A stretch of DNA of 64,000 nt from CAZFBA01 sp964517135 (lineage in GTDB: Bacteria > Cyanobacteriota > Vampirovibrionia > JBFMGH01). The stretch is from positions 1-64,000 of the forward strand of contig CAZFBA010000017.1 of the NCBI GenBank assembly GCA_964517135.1. Reading direction: 5' to 3'. Positions 8,317 through 17,414 of the stretch are shown here, one piece after another (position 1 is the first letter of the stretch; each line of letters begins with the position of its first letter). Under the pieces are notes generated by a model. The model was given only the letters and a program-made list of their open reading frames with translations. It ran no database searches and was not told where the DNA came from. The position numbers and the translations under genes were made by a program.

Positions 8317-9630
8317 ATGAAAGTCCAGAATGTTAAGTTAGTTGTTATTATTATATTAACCATTATTTCACTTTGGATTATATCTACCAAACCCTTTATT
8401 AAGGGGTTAGATCTCCAGGGAGGAGTGCGAGTAGTACTCGAAGCGCAGACTTCAAAAGAGGTGCCGAAAATAACCCCGGATATCATGTCTGCATTTCAGG
8501 CTGCTATGGAGCGCAGAGTTAACGCTCTGGGTGTATCAGAGTCGGTCGTTCAACCTATTGGCGAAAAAAGACTTATGATCGAACTACCCGGCTTTTCTGA
8601 CCCTGAAAAAGCCAAAGAATATATTGGTAAAACTGCCAGACTGGAATTTAAAAAGATTGAACCTAAAGAAGATGGCACAGTTGAGTGGGTTTCAACAGGT
8701 GTTACCGGCAGGGATCTCGGTAAAGCAATAGTTGGCTCTGACCCCACAACCGGATCCTGGCAAATTGACTTTCAACTCAACTCTGAAGGGGCTAAAAAGT
8801 TCGGAAAACTTACTACTGAGCTCGTCAATAAGCCCCTGGGAATATTCTTTAATGACGAACTCATTTCATCCCCGACAGTTAATGAGCCTATAACGCAAGG
8901 CAGAGGACAGATTACAGGTGATTTTACCTTTGAAAAAGCAAAAGAGATGGTTGACCTCTTGAACTCAGGAGCTCTGCCTGTAGCAGGTGAAATCATTGAA
9001 GAAAATACTGTCGGCCCAACACTTGGCGAAGACTCTATAAACAAAAGCTGGCTGGCTGGCATGTACGGATTGGGACTGGTAATGATCTTTATGCTGGCCT
9101 ACTATAGGTTGCCTGGAGTTGTTGCAGATATTGCATTGCTATTATATGGCCTGTTTGTTTTTGCAATCTTTATAGCTATACCTGTAACGATGACACTTGC
9201 AGGTATTGCAGGGTTTATACTGTCTATAGGTATGGCCGTTGACGCCAATATACTTATTTTTGAAAGAACTAAAGAAGAATTACGCCTGGGAAGAACCCTG
9301 TATACTGCCATTGAAACTGGCTTTGACAGGGCCTTTACATCAATTTTCGATAGTAATGTTACTACATTGATATCCTGTGCAATTTTATTTGCACTGGGTA
9401 CCGGTATGGTTAAAGGATTTGCTTTAACCCTGGCAATTGGTGTCGTAATAAGTATGTTTACAGCCATTACAGTCACAAAGGCTTTTCTGCACCTGTTTTC
9501 AGGCGGGGGTTACCTTCAGAAGCCCTGGCTGTACGGAGTTAAGGCAGAGGATATCTCTAAAACCAAAAAGTTTGAAGAAACAAAAGCTGATAGAGCAAAA
9601 TTCGGCGTATTAAAGAAAAGACAGAAATAA
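8317..9630 (+). CDS. secD: Protein translocase subunit SecD
   Basis: An inner-membrane SecDF component that uses the proton gradient to help pull secreted proteins across after SecA has acted. Its 437 residues comprise an N-terminal TM (about 7-24), the FIKGLDLQGGVRV motif of the first periplasmic segment (about 27-39), the periplasmic P1 domain, and five C-terminal TM helices from about 250. The SecD signature AGFILSIGMAVDANILIFER (about 299-318) includes the conserved Asp needed for proton coupling. It is shorter than E. coli SecD (615) but like those of other phyla. secF follows 21 bases later. Confidence 0.96.
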   Translation: MKVQNVKLVVIIILTIISLWIISTKPFIKGLDLQGGVRVVLEAQTSKEVPKITPDIMSAFQAAMERRVNALGVSESVVQPIGEKRLMIELPGFSDPEKAKEYIGKTARLEFKKIEPKEDGTVEWVSTGVTGRDLGKAIVGSDPTTGSWQIDFQLNSEGAKKFGKLTTELVNKPLGIFFNDELISSPTVNEPITQGRGQITGDFTFEKAKEMVDLLNSGALPVAGEIIEENTVGPTLGEDSINKSWLAGMYGLGLVMIFMLAYYRLPGVVADIALLLYGLFVFAIFIAIPVTMTLAGIAGFILSIGMAVDANILIFERTKEELRLGRTLYTAIETGFDRAFTSIFDSNVTTLISCAILFALGTGMVKGFALTLAIGVVISMFTAITVTKAFLHLFSGGGYLQKPWLYGVKAEDISKTKKFEETKADRAKFGVLKKRQK

Positions 9631-9651
9631 AATGGTTCAGGAGGAGTCAAA

Positions 9652-10995
9652 TTGGCTAATATAGGCTTTAAAGGCAAAAATATAATAGATATTATTAAAT
9701 ATAGATATCTGTGGTTTGGTATTACTGCTCTGTATCTCATACCCTGTATTGCTTTTATGGTTTTATGTATGATGAAAACCCCCGAGCATTCTCCTGTTAA
9801 ACTGGGTATTGACTTTACAGGCGGCACATTTCTTCAGTATGGGTTTGAAGAAAAATTGACAGTCAAAGATTTACCAAGAATACGAAAGGTATTAGACGAG
9901 TTTGGTCAGGCAGGAGCCATTATACAGATACAGGAACCTTCAAAAGTATTGGGAAGCCTTATTAAAGAAGATGCGACCACTGAAATAGCACCTGAAAACC
10001 ATCAAAACGTAGAAGAAAGTACAGGCAATACAGATATAGCAAACGAGACTGTCGCAACTGATCCTGATAAGATTTCAGGAGGTGAAGCAGAAAAGCCCTC
10101 AACTGAAAATGCTCTGGAAAGTGAACAACCCGTAAAACTTGATTCCGAAAAAGAACAGGCTGCTACAGAAGAAAAAAATACTGCTGAGAAACCACAACCT
10201 GCTAACTCAACAGCAACAGAAGCTAAATCAAATGATCCTGAAACTCATGCTAAAGATGAAACATCGACAGCTGAAAGCAATCAAGAAGACGCCTTAACAA
10301 CAACCGACGATAGCAGGGTTCAAACCATTATTTCATTCCGTGTTAAGTTTCTAAACGAGCAGGAAACAAAGGATCTAAACAATAGTTTAAGAGCTAAATT
10401 CGGCAATTTTTCCATTATTCAGGTAACAGGTATTGGGCCTTCACTGGGCAAAGAACTTTTACATAATGCAATGTTAGCATTGTTACTTGTTTTTGGTGGC
10501 ATTGTAGCATACCTGACGGTTAGATTTCAGCTCGACTATGCAATATGCGCACTTATTACCCTGTTGCATGATGCTATATTTGTTATTGGTATTTTTGCCT
10601 TCCTGGGGTTGACCTTCAACACAGAGGTTGATAGTCTTTTCGTAACTGCTGTCCTTACGGTAATTGGTTTTAGTGTTCACGATACTATTGTTGTATTCGA
10701 CAGGATAAGAGAAAATGCCAGGTTCCTTTCCAAGAAAAAATCATTTAATGAGATATGTAATGATAGCGTTAATCAAACACTGGCAAGAAGTATAAACACC
10801 TCTGTAACAACACTTTTTGTATTGTTAACTCTTTATTTCTTTGGTGGCATAACAACAAAAGATTTCGTACTTGCGATGACACTTGGTATTGCAATCGGTA
10901 CATACTCAAGTATCTTCTTTGCATCAGTTTTACTGGCCTTCTGGCGGGATATCAATGCCCCTAAAAAGAAAAGAAGAAAGGTAACAGCGCAATAG
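9652..10995 (+). CDS. secF: Protein translocase subunit SecF with a long acidic insert
   Basis: The partner of SecD. It starts with TTG, preceded by AGGAGG 7 bases upstream. The first TM lies near 20-43, then KLGIDFTGGTFLQY (about 51-64), the conserved SecF beta motif. C-terminal TM helices start near 265, with the signature GFSVHDTIVVFDRIREN (about 340-356). The family is normally about 300-320 residues; this one is 447. The excess is a Glu/Thr/Ala/Asn-rich, low-complexity stretch at about 108-222, inside the periplasmic domain between two conserved beta segments, and probably disordered. The next gene starts directly after the stop. Confidence 0.94.
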   Translation: MANIGFKGKNIIDIIKYRYLWFGITALYLIPCIAFMVLCMMKTPEHSPVKLGIDFTGGTFLQYGFEEKLTVKDLPRIRKVLDEFGQAGAIIQIQEPSKVLGSLIKEDATTEIAPENHQNVEESTGNTDIANETVATDPDKISGGEAEKPSTENALESEQPVKLDSEKEQAATEEKNTAEKPQPANSTATEAKSNDPETHAKDETSTAESNQEDALTTTDDSRVQTIISFRVKFLNEQETKDLNNSLRAKFGNFSIIQVTGIGPSLGKELLHNAMLALLLVFGGIVAYLTVRFQLDYAICALITLLHDAIFVIGIFAFLGLTFNTEVDSLFVTAVLTVIGFSVHDTIVVFDRIRENARFLSKKKSFNEICNDSVNQTLARSINTSVTTLFVLLTLYFFGGITTKDFVLAMTLGIAIGTYSSIFFASVLLAFWRDINAPKKKRRKVTAQ

Positions 10996-11949
10996 TTGGA
11001 TAAAAACGTCAAGAGAAAAAAGTCTGCAGCTATTTTATCTGTAATATCCAATACATCGCTGGTTATTATAAAGCTTATTGCAGGTGTTATTACTGGTTCA
11101 GTTGGCATTATCTCTGAAGCTATTCACTCGGGTATAGATTTAGCAGCATCTCTGATAGCTTACTACTCTATAAAAATAGCAGCTATACCTCCTGACGAAG
11201 ATCACAAGTTTGGCCATGGCAAATTCGAAGATATGTCAGGGCTTGCAGAAGCCATTTTAATCTTTGTAGCATCATTTTTCATCTTAAATGAATCTGTTCA
11301 AAGGCTTTTAGATGATGATATACACCATATTCAAACAGGTCTTGGCATCATTGTAATGGCTATATCTTGCATTACTAACTTTTTTGTCAGCCAGTATCTT
11401 TTTAAAGTGGCAAAAGAGACCGATTCTATTGCTCTTGAGGCAGACGGAAAGCATCTTCAAACAGATGTTTTTACGTCTCTCGGGGTTTTAATTTCTCTTA
11501 TAATAATCTCTTTTACAGGATATGTATGGATAGATGCTGTATCCGCAATTTTAATAGGCCTGCTAATAGCTTATATGGCTTATAAACTGGTAAGAAAAGC
11601 CTTTAACAACCTTGTCGATATTGCCCTGCCTGAAGAAGAGGAACAGATTATCAGAGATATACTTGCTAAATATAGCGATGAAATAGTCAGTATACATCGG
11701 TTTGCGACAAGAAAATCAGGTTCTAAAAGGATTATCAATTTTCATTTGATGATTGATGGCAATTTGACTATAAACCAGGGGCATCTTTTGTGTGATCTTA
11801 TTGAAGAGGATATAAAAAGTCATTTCGATGATAGTATGACATCAATACATATTGAGCCGTGCACAGATGATTGTGAAAGCTGTCACCTGCAACAGGTCGC
11901 CCCTAATACCTGTCAAAAGAGAAACAATAAAGCTATGGAGAATTTTTAG
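10996..11949 (+). CDS. Cation diffusion facilitator (CDF) metal transporter
   Basis: An inner-membrane divalent-metal/proton antiporter (Zn, Co, Fe, Mn or Cd). Its 317 residues begin at a TTG directly adjoining the secF stop. Six TM helices lie between about 10 and 205. The metal-site motifs are HSGIDLAAS in TM2 and EADGKHLQTDVFTSLG in TM5 (HxxxD), with DEDHKFGHGKFED between TM2 and TM3. The cytoplasmic C-terminal domain carries a Cys-rich tail, CTDDCESC followed by another Cys (about 292-308), which is unusual and may bind metal. Co-transcription with secDF is inferred from zero spacing. Metal specificity is not predictable here. Confidence 0.9.
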   Translation: MDKNVKRKKSAAILSVISNTSLVIIKLIAGVITGSVGIISEAIHSGIDLAASLIAYYSIKIAAIPPDEDHKFGHGKFEDMSGLAEAILIFVASFFILNESVQRLLDDDIHHIQTGLGIIVMAISCITNFFVSQYLFKVAKETDSIALEADGKHLQTDVFTSLGVLISLIIISFTGYVWIDAVSAILIGLLIAYMAYKLVRKAFNNLVDIALPEEEEQIIRDILAKYSDEIVSIHRFATRKSGSKRIINFHLMIDGNLTINQGHLLCDLIEEDIKSHFDDSMTSIHIEPCTDDCESCHLQQVAPNTCQKRNNKAMENF

Positions 11950-11958
11950 CTCCTTAAC

Positions 11959-11985
11959 AGCTTAATAGTAAGCTATTTATTAACT
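11959..11985. terminator. Weak bidirectional hairpin between convergent genes
   Basis: AGCTTA (11959-11964) and TAAGCT (11969-11974) form a 6-bp stem between the CDF gene (+) and the unknown gene (-). The T-run beyond it on the + strand is imperfect, so function as a terminator is tentative. Confidence 0.35.
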
Positions 11986-12693
11986 TTATTGTTTTTTTTG
12001 TGTTTTCTGGCCTTCTTCTGGCTGTGCATTTTGTCTGGAATGCTCTTCAGGAATTTTTACAGGAGGTCTATTTTTATCTTCAGGCTTTTTAGCTTTAGTA
12101 TTCTTCTTTTTTTCCGGCCTTTTTAGTTTAATAGAGTAAGATGATATTCTCTCAACACTACAACTGTATGCTGTAAGCTTAAGATAATAATTATTGGGCA
12201 TATAGAGTGTTACATTGCCAGGCTTTGCTGTCTCACCAAAAGCTGTAACACTTGAATCACAGGGGCTAAATTTATGCTGCCGGCCAAATTGATCTATTCC
12301 GTTGAGTTCTTTGATGTATCGCCTGACACTTTTTCCCCTTAGTTTTTCATTTTCTGCTTTTCTAAGCATATATCTGGTTCCATAGAGCAGGTTTGCTCTA
12401 ATGATGCTGTTTCTGGCATCATGTTTAACACTTTTAGAGTGATAATAGTCATAAACAGTGTATACAAAAAAAAGAATACCCAGAATGCTTACTATTCCAC
12501 CAAAAACGGGCACCAGAGTCCGATAAGAAAATATTTTTTCAAGCTTTTTTTGTAGTTGTGATTTTTTTTTATATTTACTTTTTTTCTTTTTGCGTGGTTT
12601 TTCGCCAAATTCCTTTACCTTCTTTTCAATTTTTTCTTTGAAAGGAAGTTTTTCAAGGATTTTATTCAGTATTTCTTTAATTTTTTCTTTCAT
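11986..12693 (-). CDS. Unknown single-span membrane protein with a Lys-rich N-terminus
   Basis: I do not recognise this family. The 235 residues begin with a very Lys-rich cytoplasmic segment (about 1-55). A single TM helix (about 60-84, including VFGGIVSILGILFFVYTVY) leads to a mostly soluble region with a few Cys and Tyr (about 85-185). The tail is Lys/Pro/Glu-rich and low-complexity (about 185-235). The positive-inside rule places the N-terminus in the cytoplasm and the rest outside. It converges with the secDF-CDF operon and has no gene upstream in the same direction within 380 bases. Codon use looks like its neighbours. Confidence 0.65.
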   Translation of the reverse strand: MKEKIKEILNKILEKLPFKEKIEKKVKEFGEKPRKKKKSKYKKKSQLQKKLEKIFSYRTLVPVFGGIVSILGILFFVYTVYDYYHSKSVKHDARNSIIRANLLYGTRYMLRKAENEKLRGKSVRRYIKELNGIDQFGRQHKFSPCDSSVTAFGETAKPGNVTLYMPNNYYLKLTAYSCSVERISSYSIKLKRPEKKKNTKAKKPEDKNRPPVKIPEEHSRQNAQPEEGQKTQKKQ

Positions 12694-12896
12694 TTTTGTC
12701 TTTTTTCATACTTTAATCGATTTTTTTTTTAAATAAATCAGCTTTTAAAAGGATAATTATAAAGTTTACAGATTTTTTTAAACAATAGCTATTTTTAGAA
12801 TTCTAGAAGCATGACCACAAATTCTTTTTGAAGAGTGTTTTTACGTCGTTACAGAGAGTATAAATATTACTAAATAGAGGAGGTTAAGCATTTAGA

Positions 12897-13034
12897 ATGC
12901 GTATTATCCCTATATGCAGGAGTTCAAGCTTTTTCGTCAATAATTTGCCTTATTTGCAATGTCTATTATTAAGAAATGTAAATTATCCTCTTCGGCACTG
13001 CCTGCACGGATTCATAGTAAAAACAGATCCTTAA
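12897..13034 (+). CDS. Possible 45-residue small ORF
   Basis: An ATG-to-TAA ORF in the 385-base gap between two minus-strand genes, preceded by GAGGAGG (12877-12883) at a rather long spacing of 13 bases. The peptide starts MRIIPICRSSSFF and has three other Cys. There is no recognisable family, and the leader is the main support. The remainder of 12694-13078 is AT-rich and empty to my eye. Confidence 0.22.
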   Translation: MRIIPICRSSSFFVNNLPYLQCLLLRNVNYPLRHCLHGFIVKTDP

Positions 13035-13078
13035 TGACAATAATTCCTAACAAGGGGTTTGTATTCTGACATTAATCA

Positions 13079-14170
13079 TCAAAAATCTTTATATTTCAAT
13101 ATGATTAGCCCGATAACAATAGCTAAAAAGTTTGGCAACCAGGCAGCAATAAACGGATGAAAGGCCCCTATGTTGCCAAGAGCCATTGAAAGTGGCCAGA
13201 CAAAATAATACAAAAGTATTACAAACATACCAACTGTATAACCCAGAAACCTCGATGTACGGGGCATATGAATACCCAGTATTAGACCTACAATACCCAT
13301 AATGATAGATGCAAGAGGCTGAGAATATTTCTGGTGGTAGCGCACTTTAAAATAGCGGGCTTCTTCTGCGTGTTTTGAATCCATTAGGAGTTCAATATAG
13401 TTTTTGACTTCCAGTATATTCATATTTTTAGGTTTTTTAAGAGATTTTTTTAGCAGAAGATAAGACTGATTGTTTGAAGGGACAAAAAGTTCAGCAAATA
13501 TGTTTGTACTCTGGTAAACCCCTGATTCTGTCAGCTTATAGGCTATACCATTTTTAAGTTGCCAGTTATTATTAAGCCATTCAGCCTCTTCAGCAGCAAA
13601 TATTTCTTCAATGCCTTCACGGGTTTCGCTGCCTGGCTTAAAATTTATAATACGAATATTTTTAATATTCTTTCCATCAAAGGATTCTATCAATATAACC
13701 TGTTTAATAACGTCTTCTTTAGTCTTATCGACGTAAGTAAAGTGGTTACTGACAAGTTTTCCATCATATTTGAGTTTTTCCTGAGCGAGGCTTGCTTTAG
13801 GTACGAGTGTTTCGTTTACTGTAAACCCTATTATGCTGCCAATGATGCCCAGTATAATTATAGAGCCCAGCATTCTATAAACACTGATGCCGCAGGCACG
13901 AAGGGCAGTCACTTCAGAATCCTTGCTCAGTCTATCGAAAACGAGAAGTGAACCTATTAGAATACCCATAGGGAGCGATTTTACAATTACTTCAGGAAGC
14001 TCATATGTTATAAAAAGAAAACCTTCAAAAGGGGTTAGCTGGCCTGCTACAACTTCTCTTATAACTTTTGGAAGTAACTCTGGCGCAATCCAGACAATAG
14101 ATACCAACCCAAGACCAAATAAAAAAGCCCATAAAACCTGAGTGAATAGATATTTATCCAGAAGTTTCAA
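13079..14170 (-). CDS. LptF/LptG-family permease (YjgP/YjgQ)
   Basis: The inner-membrane component of the Lpt machine that extracts lipopolysaccharide and passes it toward the outer membrane, working with the LptB ATPase (not in the window). Its 363 residues have three N-terminal TM helices (about 12-35, 55-75, 98-122), a periplasmic jellyroll-type domain (about 130-270) and three C-terminal TM helices (about 285-360). The start LDKYLFTQVLWAFLFGLG and the segment LRACGISVYRML are typical of the family. LptF and LptG are hard to separate, and only one is present here, as is common outside proteobacteria. A 111-residue gene lies 15 bases upstream in the same operon. Confidence 0.9.
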   Translation of the reverse strand: MKLLDKYLFTQVLWAFLFGLGLVSIVWIAPELLPKVIREVVAGQLTPFEGFLFITYELPEVIVKSLPMGILIGSLLVFDRLSKDSEVTALRACGISVYRMLGSIIILGIIGSIIGFTVNETLVPKASLAQEKLKYDGKLVSNHFTYVDKTKEDVIKQVILIESFDGKNIKNIRIINFKPGSETREGIEEIFAAEEAEWLNNNWQLKNGIAYKLTESGVYQSTNIFAELFVPSNNQSYLLLKKSLKKPKNMNILEVKNYIELLMDSKHAEEARYFKVRYHQKYSQPLASIIMGIVGLILGIHMPRTSRFLGYTVGMFVILLYYFVWPLSMALGNIGAFHPFIAAWLPNFLAIVIGLIILKYKDF

Positions 14171-14185
14171 GGTTTAATACCGTTT

Positions 14186-14512
14186 CTATTCTATATCGTC
14201 ATCAATAAGTTCGTCTTCATAAGGCATATTGCTATAGACAGTTTCCAGACTTAGCTTAACATGCTGGCTTCGTTCATCAATAATGGGTGAATCTCCCCAA
14301 GAATAAACAATACCATCTGTAGAGACCTGATAATTTTCTGTAGGGGCTGCATCAAATTTAAGTTCTACATTAATGCCAAGATTATTTATTTCACCGTCAG
14401 CAGCGTAGCAAAGGTTGATTTCGGCCAGTTCTTCGACGTCTTCTGGCTGGTCTTTGCCAAATCGCTTTTTTAAAACTTCTTTTACAGCTGATTCTTTGGA
14501 TAATTCAAACAT
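14186..14512 (-). CDS. Unknown acidic soluble protein
   Basis: No family recognised. The preferred start is the ATG at 14512, because GGTGA sits 5 bases upstream; a GTG at 14521 would add three residues. The product is about 108 residues, acidic (ending DELIDDDIE), without signal or TM, and predicted to be mixed alpha/beta. It begins with a short helical region (LSKESAVKEVLKKRFG) and then has strands such as INLCYAADGEIN. It sits 15 bases upstream of the LptF/G-like gene, so it is likely co-transcribed. Its link to lipopolysaccharide transport is only positional. Confidence 0.6.
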   Translation of the reverse strand: MFELSKESAVKEVLKKRFGKDQPEDVEELAEINLCYAADGEINNLGINVELKFDAAPTENYQVSTDGIVYSWGDSPIIDERSQHVKLSLETVYSNMPYEDELIDDDIE

Positions 14513-14642
14513 AACTTTCACCAGTTTTATCGATTAATTTTATGAATAATTCAACTTTACCCTGTGAATACTTTATAATTATAGGATAAAATTTTATAAG
14601 TCACAAAGTATTTTTAAAATAGTTTAAAAGCTGGAGCATTTT

Positions 14643-16982
14643 ATGGATAAGCTTGAAAAGTTTCTTGAATCAAACCCCTCATCGCAGGAAACCATAGAAT
14701 ATTGTGTAAGTCTTGTGGAAGAAGACCCGGCAAACCTTAATGCCATTATGGTTCTAGGTAATACATATGCTATGGAAGGTGATCTTGAGCAGGCTATAGA
14801 TATATACAATAAGGCTGTTCAGGTTTCTCCATTGAATGCGCAGGTTTATGTCAATCTTGGATCAGTCTATGTTATGGATGGTGACTATGAAAAGGCCATT
14901 GAAAATTATAAAAAGGCAATGAACCTGGACCCTAAACACATATCAGCAAAGCTGAATCTAGCTAATATACTGGCTACCATAGGAAAAGAAGAAAAAGCAA
15001 TTAACCTTTATAAAGAAGTAGCCCGGATGAACCCTGATAACCCCGAGATACACACAAATCTTGGCATTACATATTCTGAAATTTACCAGTATGACAGGGC
15101 AATAGAACATTATATCAGAGCTATTGAACTGGCACCTGACGTTGCATCAAATCACGTTAATCTGGGCAGTGCTTATCTAACCTGTCGCAATTTTGATGAG
15201 GCTATAGACAGTTATCAGAAAGCTATTCGTCTGAATCCTTATGATTATAAATCATATATCTGTATTGGAAACGCCCTTGCTGAACAGGGAAAGAAATTCG
15301 AAGCCATTGAAAGCTACAAAAAAGCCATCGCTATCGAACCCGGATATTATAAATCTTACCTTTGTCTAGGTATTATACTGAGTGAACTGGGCAAATATGA
15401 TGAATCTATTAAATATTACCAGAAAGCTATTACTGCTAACCCTTATGACAACCAGAATTACATAATGTTGGCTAATGCATATTTTGATGCAGAGATGTAT
15501 GAAGAAGCCATAGAAAACTATAAAAAGTCAATAGAAATGAACCCCAAAGATGTAACAGCCTATATGTCACTTGGCAACCTTTTAAGATCAAATAACAAGC
15601 TTGAAGAATCCATTGGCTGGTATAGAAAAGCCTTAAAAATTGACCCTGAAAACAACGAACTTCTTCTTCTGTATTCTGACGCAGTTGAATCACTCAACAA
15701 AATGCAGGATCACCTGGCCTTTGCAGAACTTAATGACCCGGAAGAAGTAGATTATGACAGTCTCATAGATTCACTTGCTGATATACTCAAAGGAGATAGT
15801 GAAACATCGGAAGAAATTAAGAAATATATACCTATAGTAAATATGTCTGAAAACAATGTGCAGGCTTATGTCTTTCAGGGAGTCAATCTGGCCCACCAAG
15901 GAGAATTTGAACAGTCCATACAGTGCTTTGAGATTGCACTTGAACTGGAACCAGATAACTATAGCATATATTTTAACCTTGCCAATACCTGTGCAAAAAT
16001 GGGCGACATAGAAAATGCACTGATTAACTATAAAAAAACCATTGAAATCAAATCTGACTATATGCCGGCATACCTTAATTATGGTAATACACTGGCAGAT
16101 AACGCCCAGTTTGAAGAAGCTATTGATTATTACCGCAAAACCCTCAAACTGGATCCTCAAAATTTTATGGCTAACTTTAATATGGCTATTACACTCGAAG
16201 AAACCGGCTACCTGAAAGAAGCTATAACCCACTACAGAAAGGCTGTAAAAGAAGAGCCCGAAGATACAGAAATTAATTTCTATTTTGCTAAAGCCCTGCT
16301 TAAACAAAAAGACTACGACAGGGCAATAAAACACTTTAAAAAGATACTTAAGATAGATAACAACTACCCCCAGGCCAGTTATTATACAGGAGTTTGCTAC
16401 TATAACATAGGTAAATTTCCAAAAGCAGAAGAATTTCTACTGGAAGCACTTGCTATAAACCCTGAAATGCAAGAAATTCACCTGATGCTTGGCAATACAT
16501 ACCTTGAAGTAGGTGAATATACCAGGGCAATAGAAGAATATTCCCGCTATATTAGCACTAACCCTGAAGACACTGAAGCACTCTACAGGCTTGTCAAAGC
16601 ATATCTTGTTATAGATAACCCGTTTGAAGCAGTTAAGAACTATTACGAAGCTTTTAAGGTTGATTATGACCAGGCACTTATATTTTTCAACCTGGGCAAC
16701 AAGCAATACAAGCTAAAAGAAAAAGAAGCAGCCCTTGATAATTACCTGAAAGCTATTGAGGCCCAGCCCCGCTTTGCAGGTGCATACTATAATGCAGGGG
16801 TAATCTATCAAGAGCAAAACGCTCTCAATGAAGCAATTGAATGCTATGAAATGGCAATAACTCTTGATAAAAGTATAACAAAGGCCTATAATAATCTTGC
16901 ACTGGCTTATCACAAAAAAAATGAAGCCAAAAAAGCTATGGAATACTTTGAGCTTTCAAACCTGCTTAAAGGAGGCAATTAA
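14643..16982 (+). CDS. Long TPR-repeat protein (about twenty TPR units)
   Basis: A 779-residue scaffold made almost wholly of 34-residue TPR units, running from about residue 15 to the end. Examples are AQVYVNLGSVYVMDGDYEKAIENYKKAMNLDP and ITKAYNNLALAYHKKNEAKKAMEYFELS (each shown here only as a type of repeat). A short break of less regular, acidic sequence occurs near 350-395. There is no signal peptide, so it is probably cytosolic or peripheral. It ends 2 bases before the Tic20-like membrane gene and is clearly co-translated with it, suggesting a shared job at the membrane. TPR arrays of this length also occur in O-GlcNAc transferases, but no glycosyltransferase domain is present. Confidence 0.85.
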   Translation: MDKLEKFLESNPSSQETIEYCVSLVEEDPANLNAIMVLGNTYAMEGDLEQAIDIYNKAVQVSPLNAQVYVNLGSVYVMDGDYEKAIENYKKAMNLDPKHISAKLNLANILATIGKEEKAINLYKEVARMNPDNPEIHTNLGITYSEIYQYDRAIEHYIRAIELAPDVASNHVNLGSAYLTCRNFDEAIDSYQKAIRLNPYDYKSYICIGNALAEQGKKFEAIESYKKAIAIEPGYYKSYLCLGIILSELGKYDESIKYYQKAITANPYDNQNYIMLANAYFDAEMYEEAIENYKKSIEMNPKDVTAYMSLGNLLRSNNKLEESIGWYRKALKIDPENNELLLLYSDAVESLNKMQDHLAFAELNDPEEVDYDSLIDSLADILKGDSETSEEIKKYIPIVNMSENNVQAYVFQGVNLAHQGEFEQSIQCFEIALELEPDNYSIYFNLANTCAKMGDIENALINYKKTIEIKSDYMPAYLNYGNTLADNAQFEEAIDYYRKTLKLDPQNFMANFNMAITLEETGYLKEAITHYRKAVKEEPEDTEINFYFAKALLKQKDYDRAIKHFKKILKIDNNYPQASYYTGVCYYNIGKFPKAEEFLLEALAINPEMQEIHLMLGNTYLEVGEYTRAIEEYSRYISTNPEDTEALYRLVKAYLVIDNPFEAVKNYYEAFKVDYDQALIFFNLGNKQYKLKEKEAALDNYLKAIEAQPRFAGAYYNAGVIYQEQNALNEAIECYEMAITLDKSITKAYNNLALAYHKKNEAKKAMEYFELSNLLKGGN

Positions 16983-16984
16983 TA

Positions 16985-17410
16985 ATGACGTATGGTGGTT
17001 ATTCTGAAGTACCTACGATGCCTGACAGGCTTATTAGCGCAGGATCTTATATGACAATGGGGCTGGTAGGCTTTGTATGGCTTATTGTCGTATCGCTACA
17101 AAAAGGCGTCTTAAAAACTTTCCTTAAATATCACATCTTTCAATCAATCTTTATTACCGTTCTGGTGGCAATTTTTAATATATTAATAGGTATATTTTTA
17201 AAATATGCTTTACTTATACCTGTTGCAGGAGATGTTGTAGCCCTAATTGTAGGCTTCTTGACCATGGTTGTATTTGGTGATATGTCTATTATTCACCTTT
17301 TATTTAGCCTTATTGTATTATATTTTGCCATTACAGCATTGCTGGGCAAATATTCATATTTCCCGTGGATATCAGATAATGTTAGACAGCTTGTAGGTAA
17401 TATGCGTTAG
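16985..17410 (+). CDS. Tic20-like small membrane protein
   Basis: A 141-residue integral membrane protein with four predicted TM helices (about 20-38, 48-72, 78-97, 104-122). The segment FLKYHIFQSIFITVL at the start of the second TM closely resembles the conserved FxRFNTMQAIL-type motif of the Tic20 family. The N-terminal DRLISAGSYMTMGLVGF also fits. In plastids Tic20 is part of the inner-envelope import channel; in Cyanobacteria its role is unsettled. Here it is coupled to a giant TPR protein. The alternative is another DUF4870-like four-helix family. Confidence in the family is moderate. Confidence 0.6.
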   Translation: MTYGGYSEVPTMPDRLISAGSYMTMGLVGFVWLIVVSLQKGVLKTFLKYHIFQSIFITVLVAIFNILIGIFLKYALLIPVAGDVVALIVGFLTMVVFGDMSIIHLLFSLIVLYFAITALLGKYSYFPWISDNVRQLVGNMR

Positions 17411-17414
17411 CCTT

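Noticed and set aside
15771..16334. Long minus-strand ORF (187 codons) inside the giant TPR gene
   Set aside because: Antisense to regular TPR units; its length comes from the codon bias of the repeats. Its composition (Phe/Ile/Tyr/Cys) is typical of a mirror frame.
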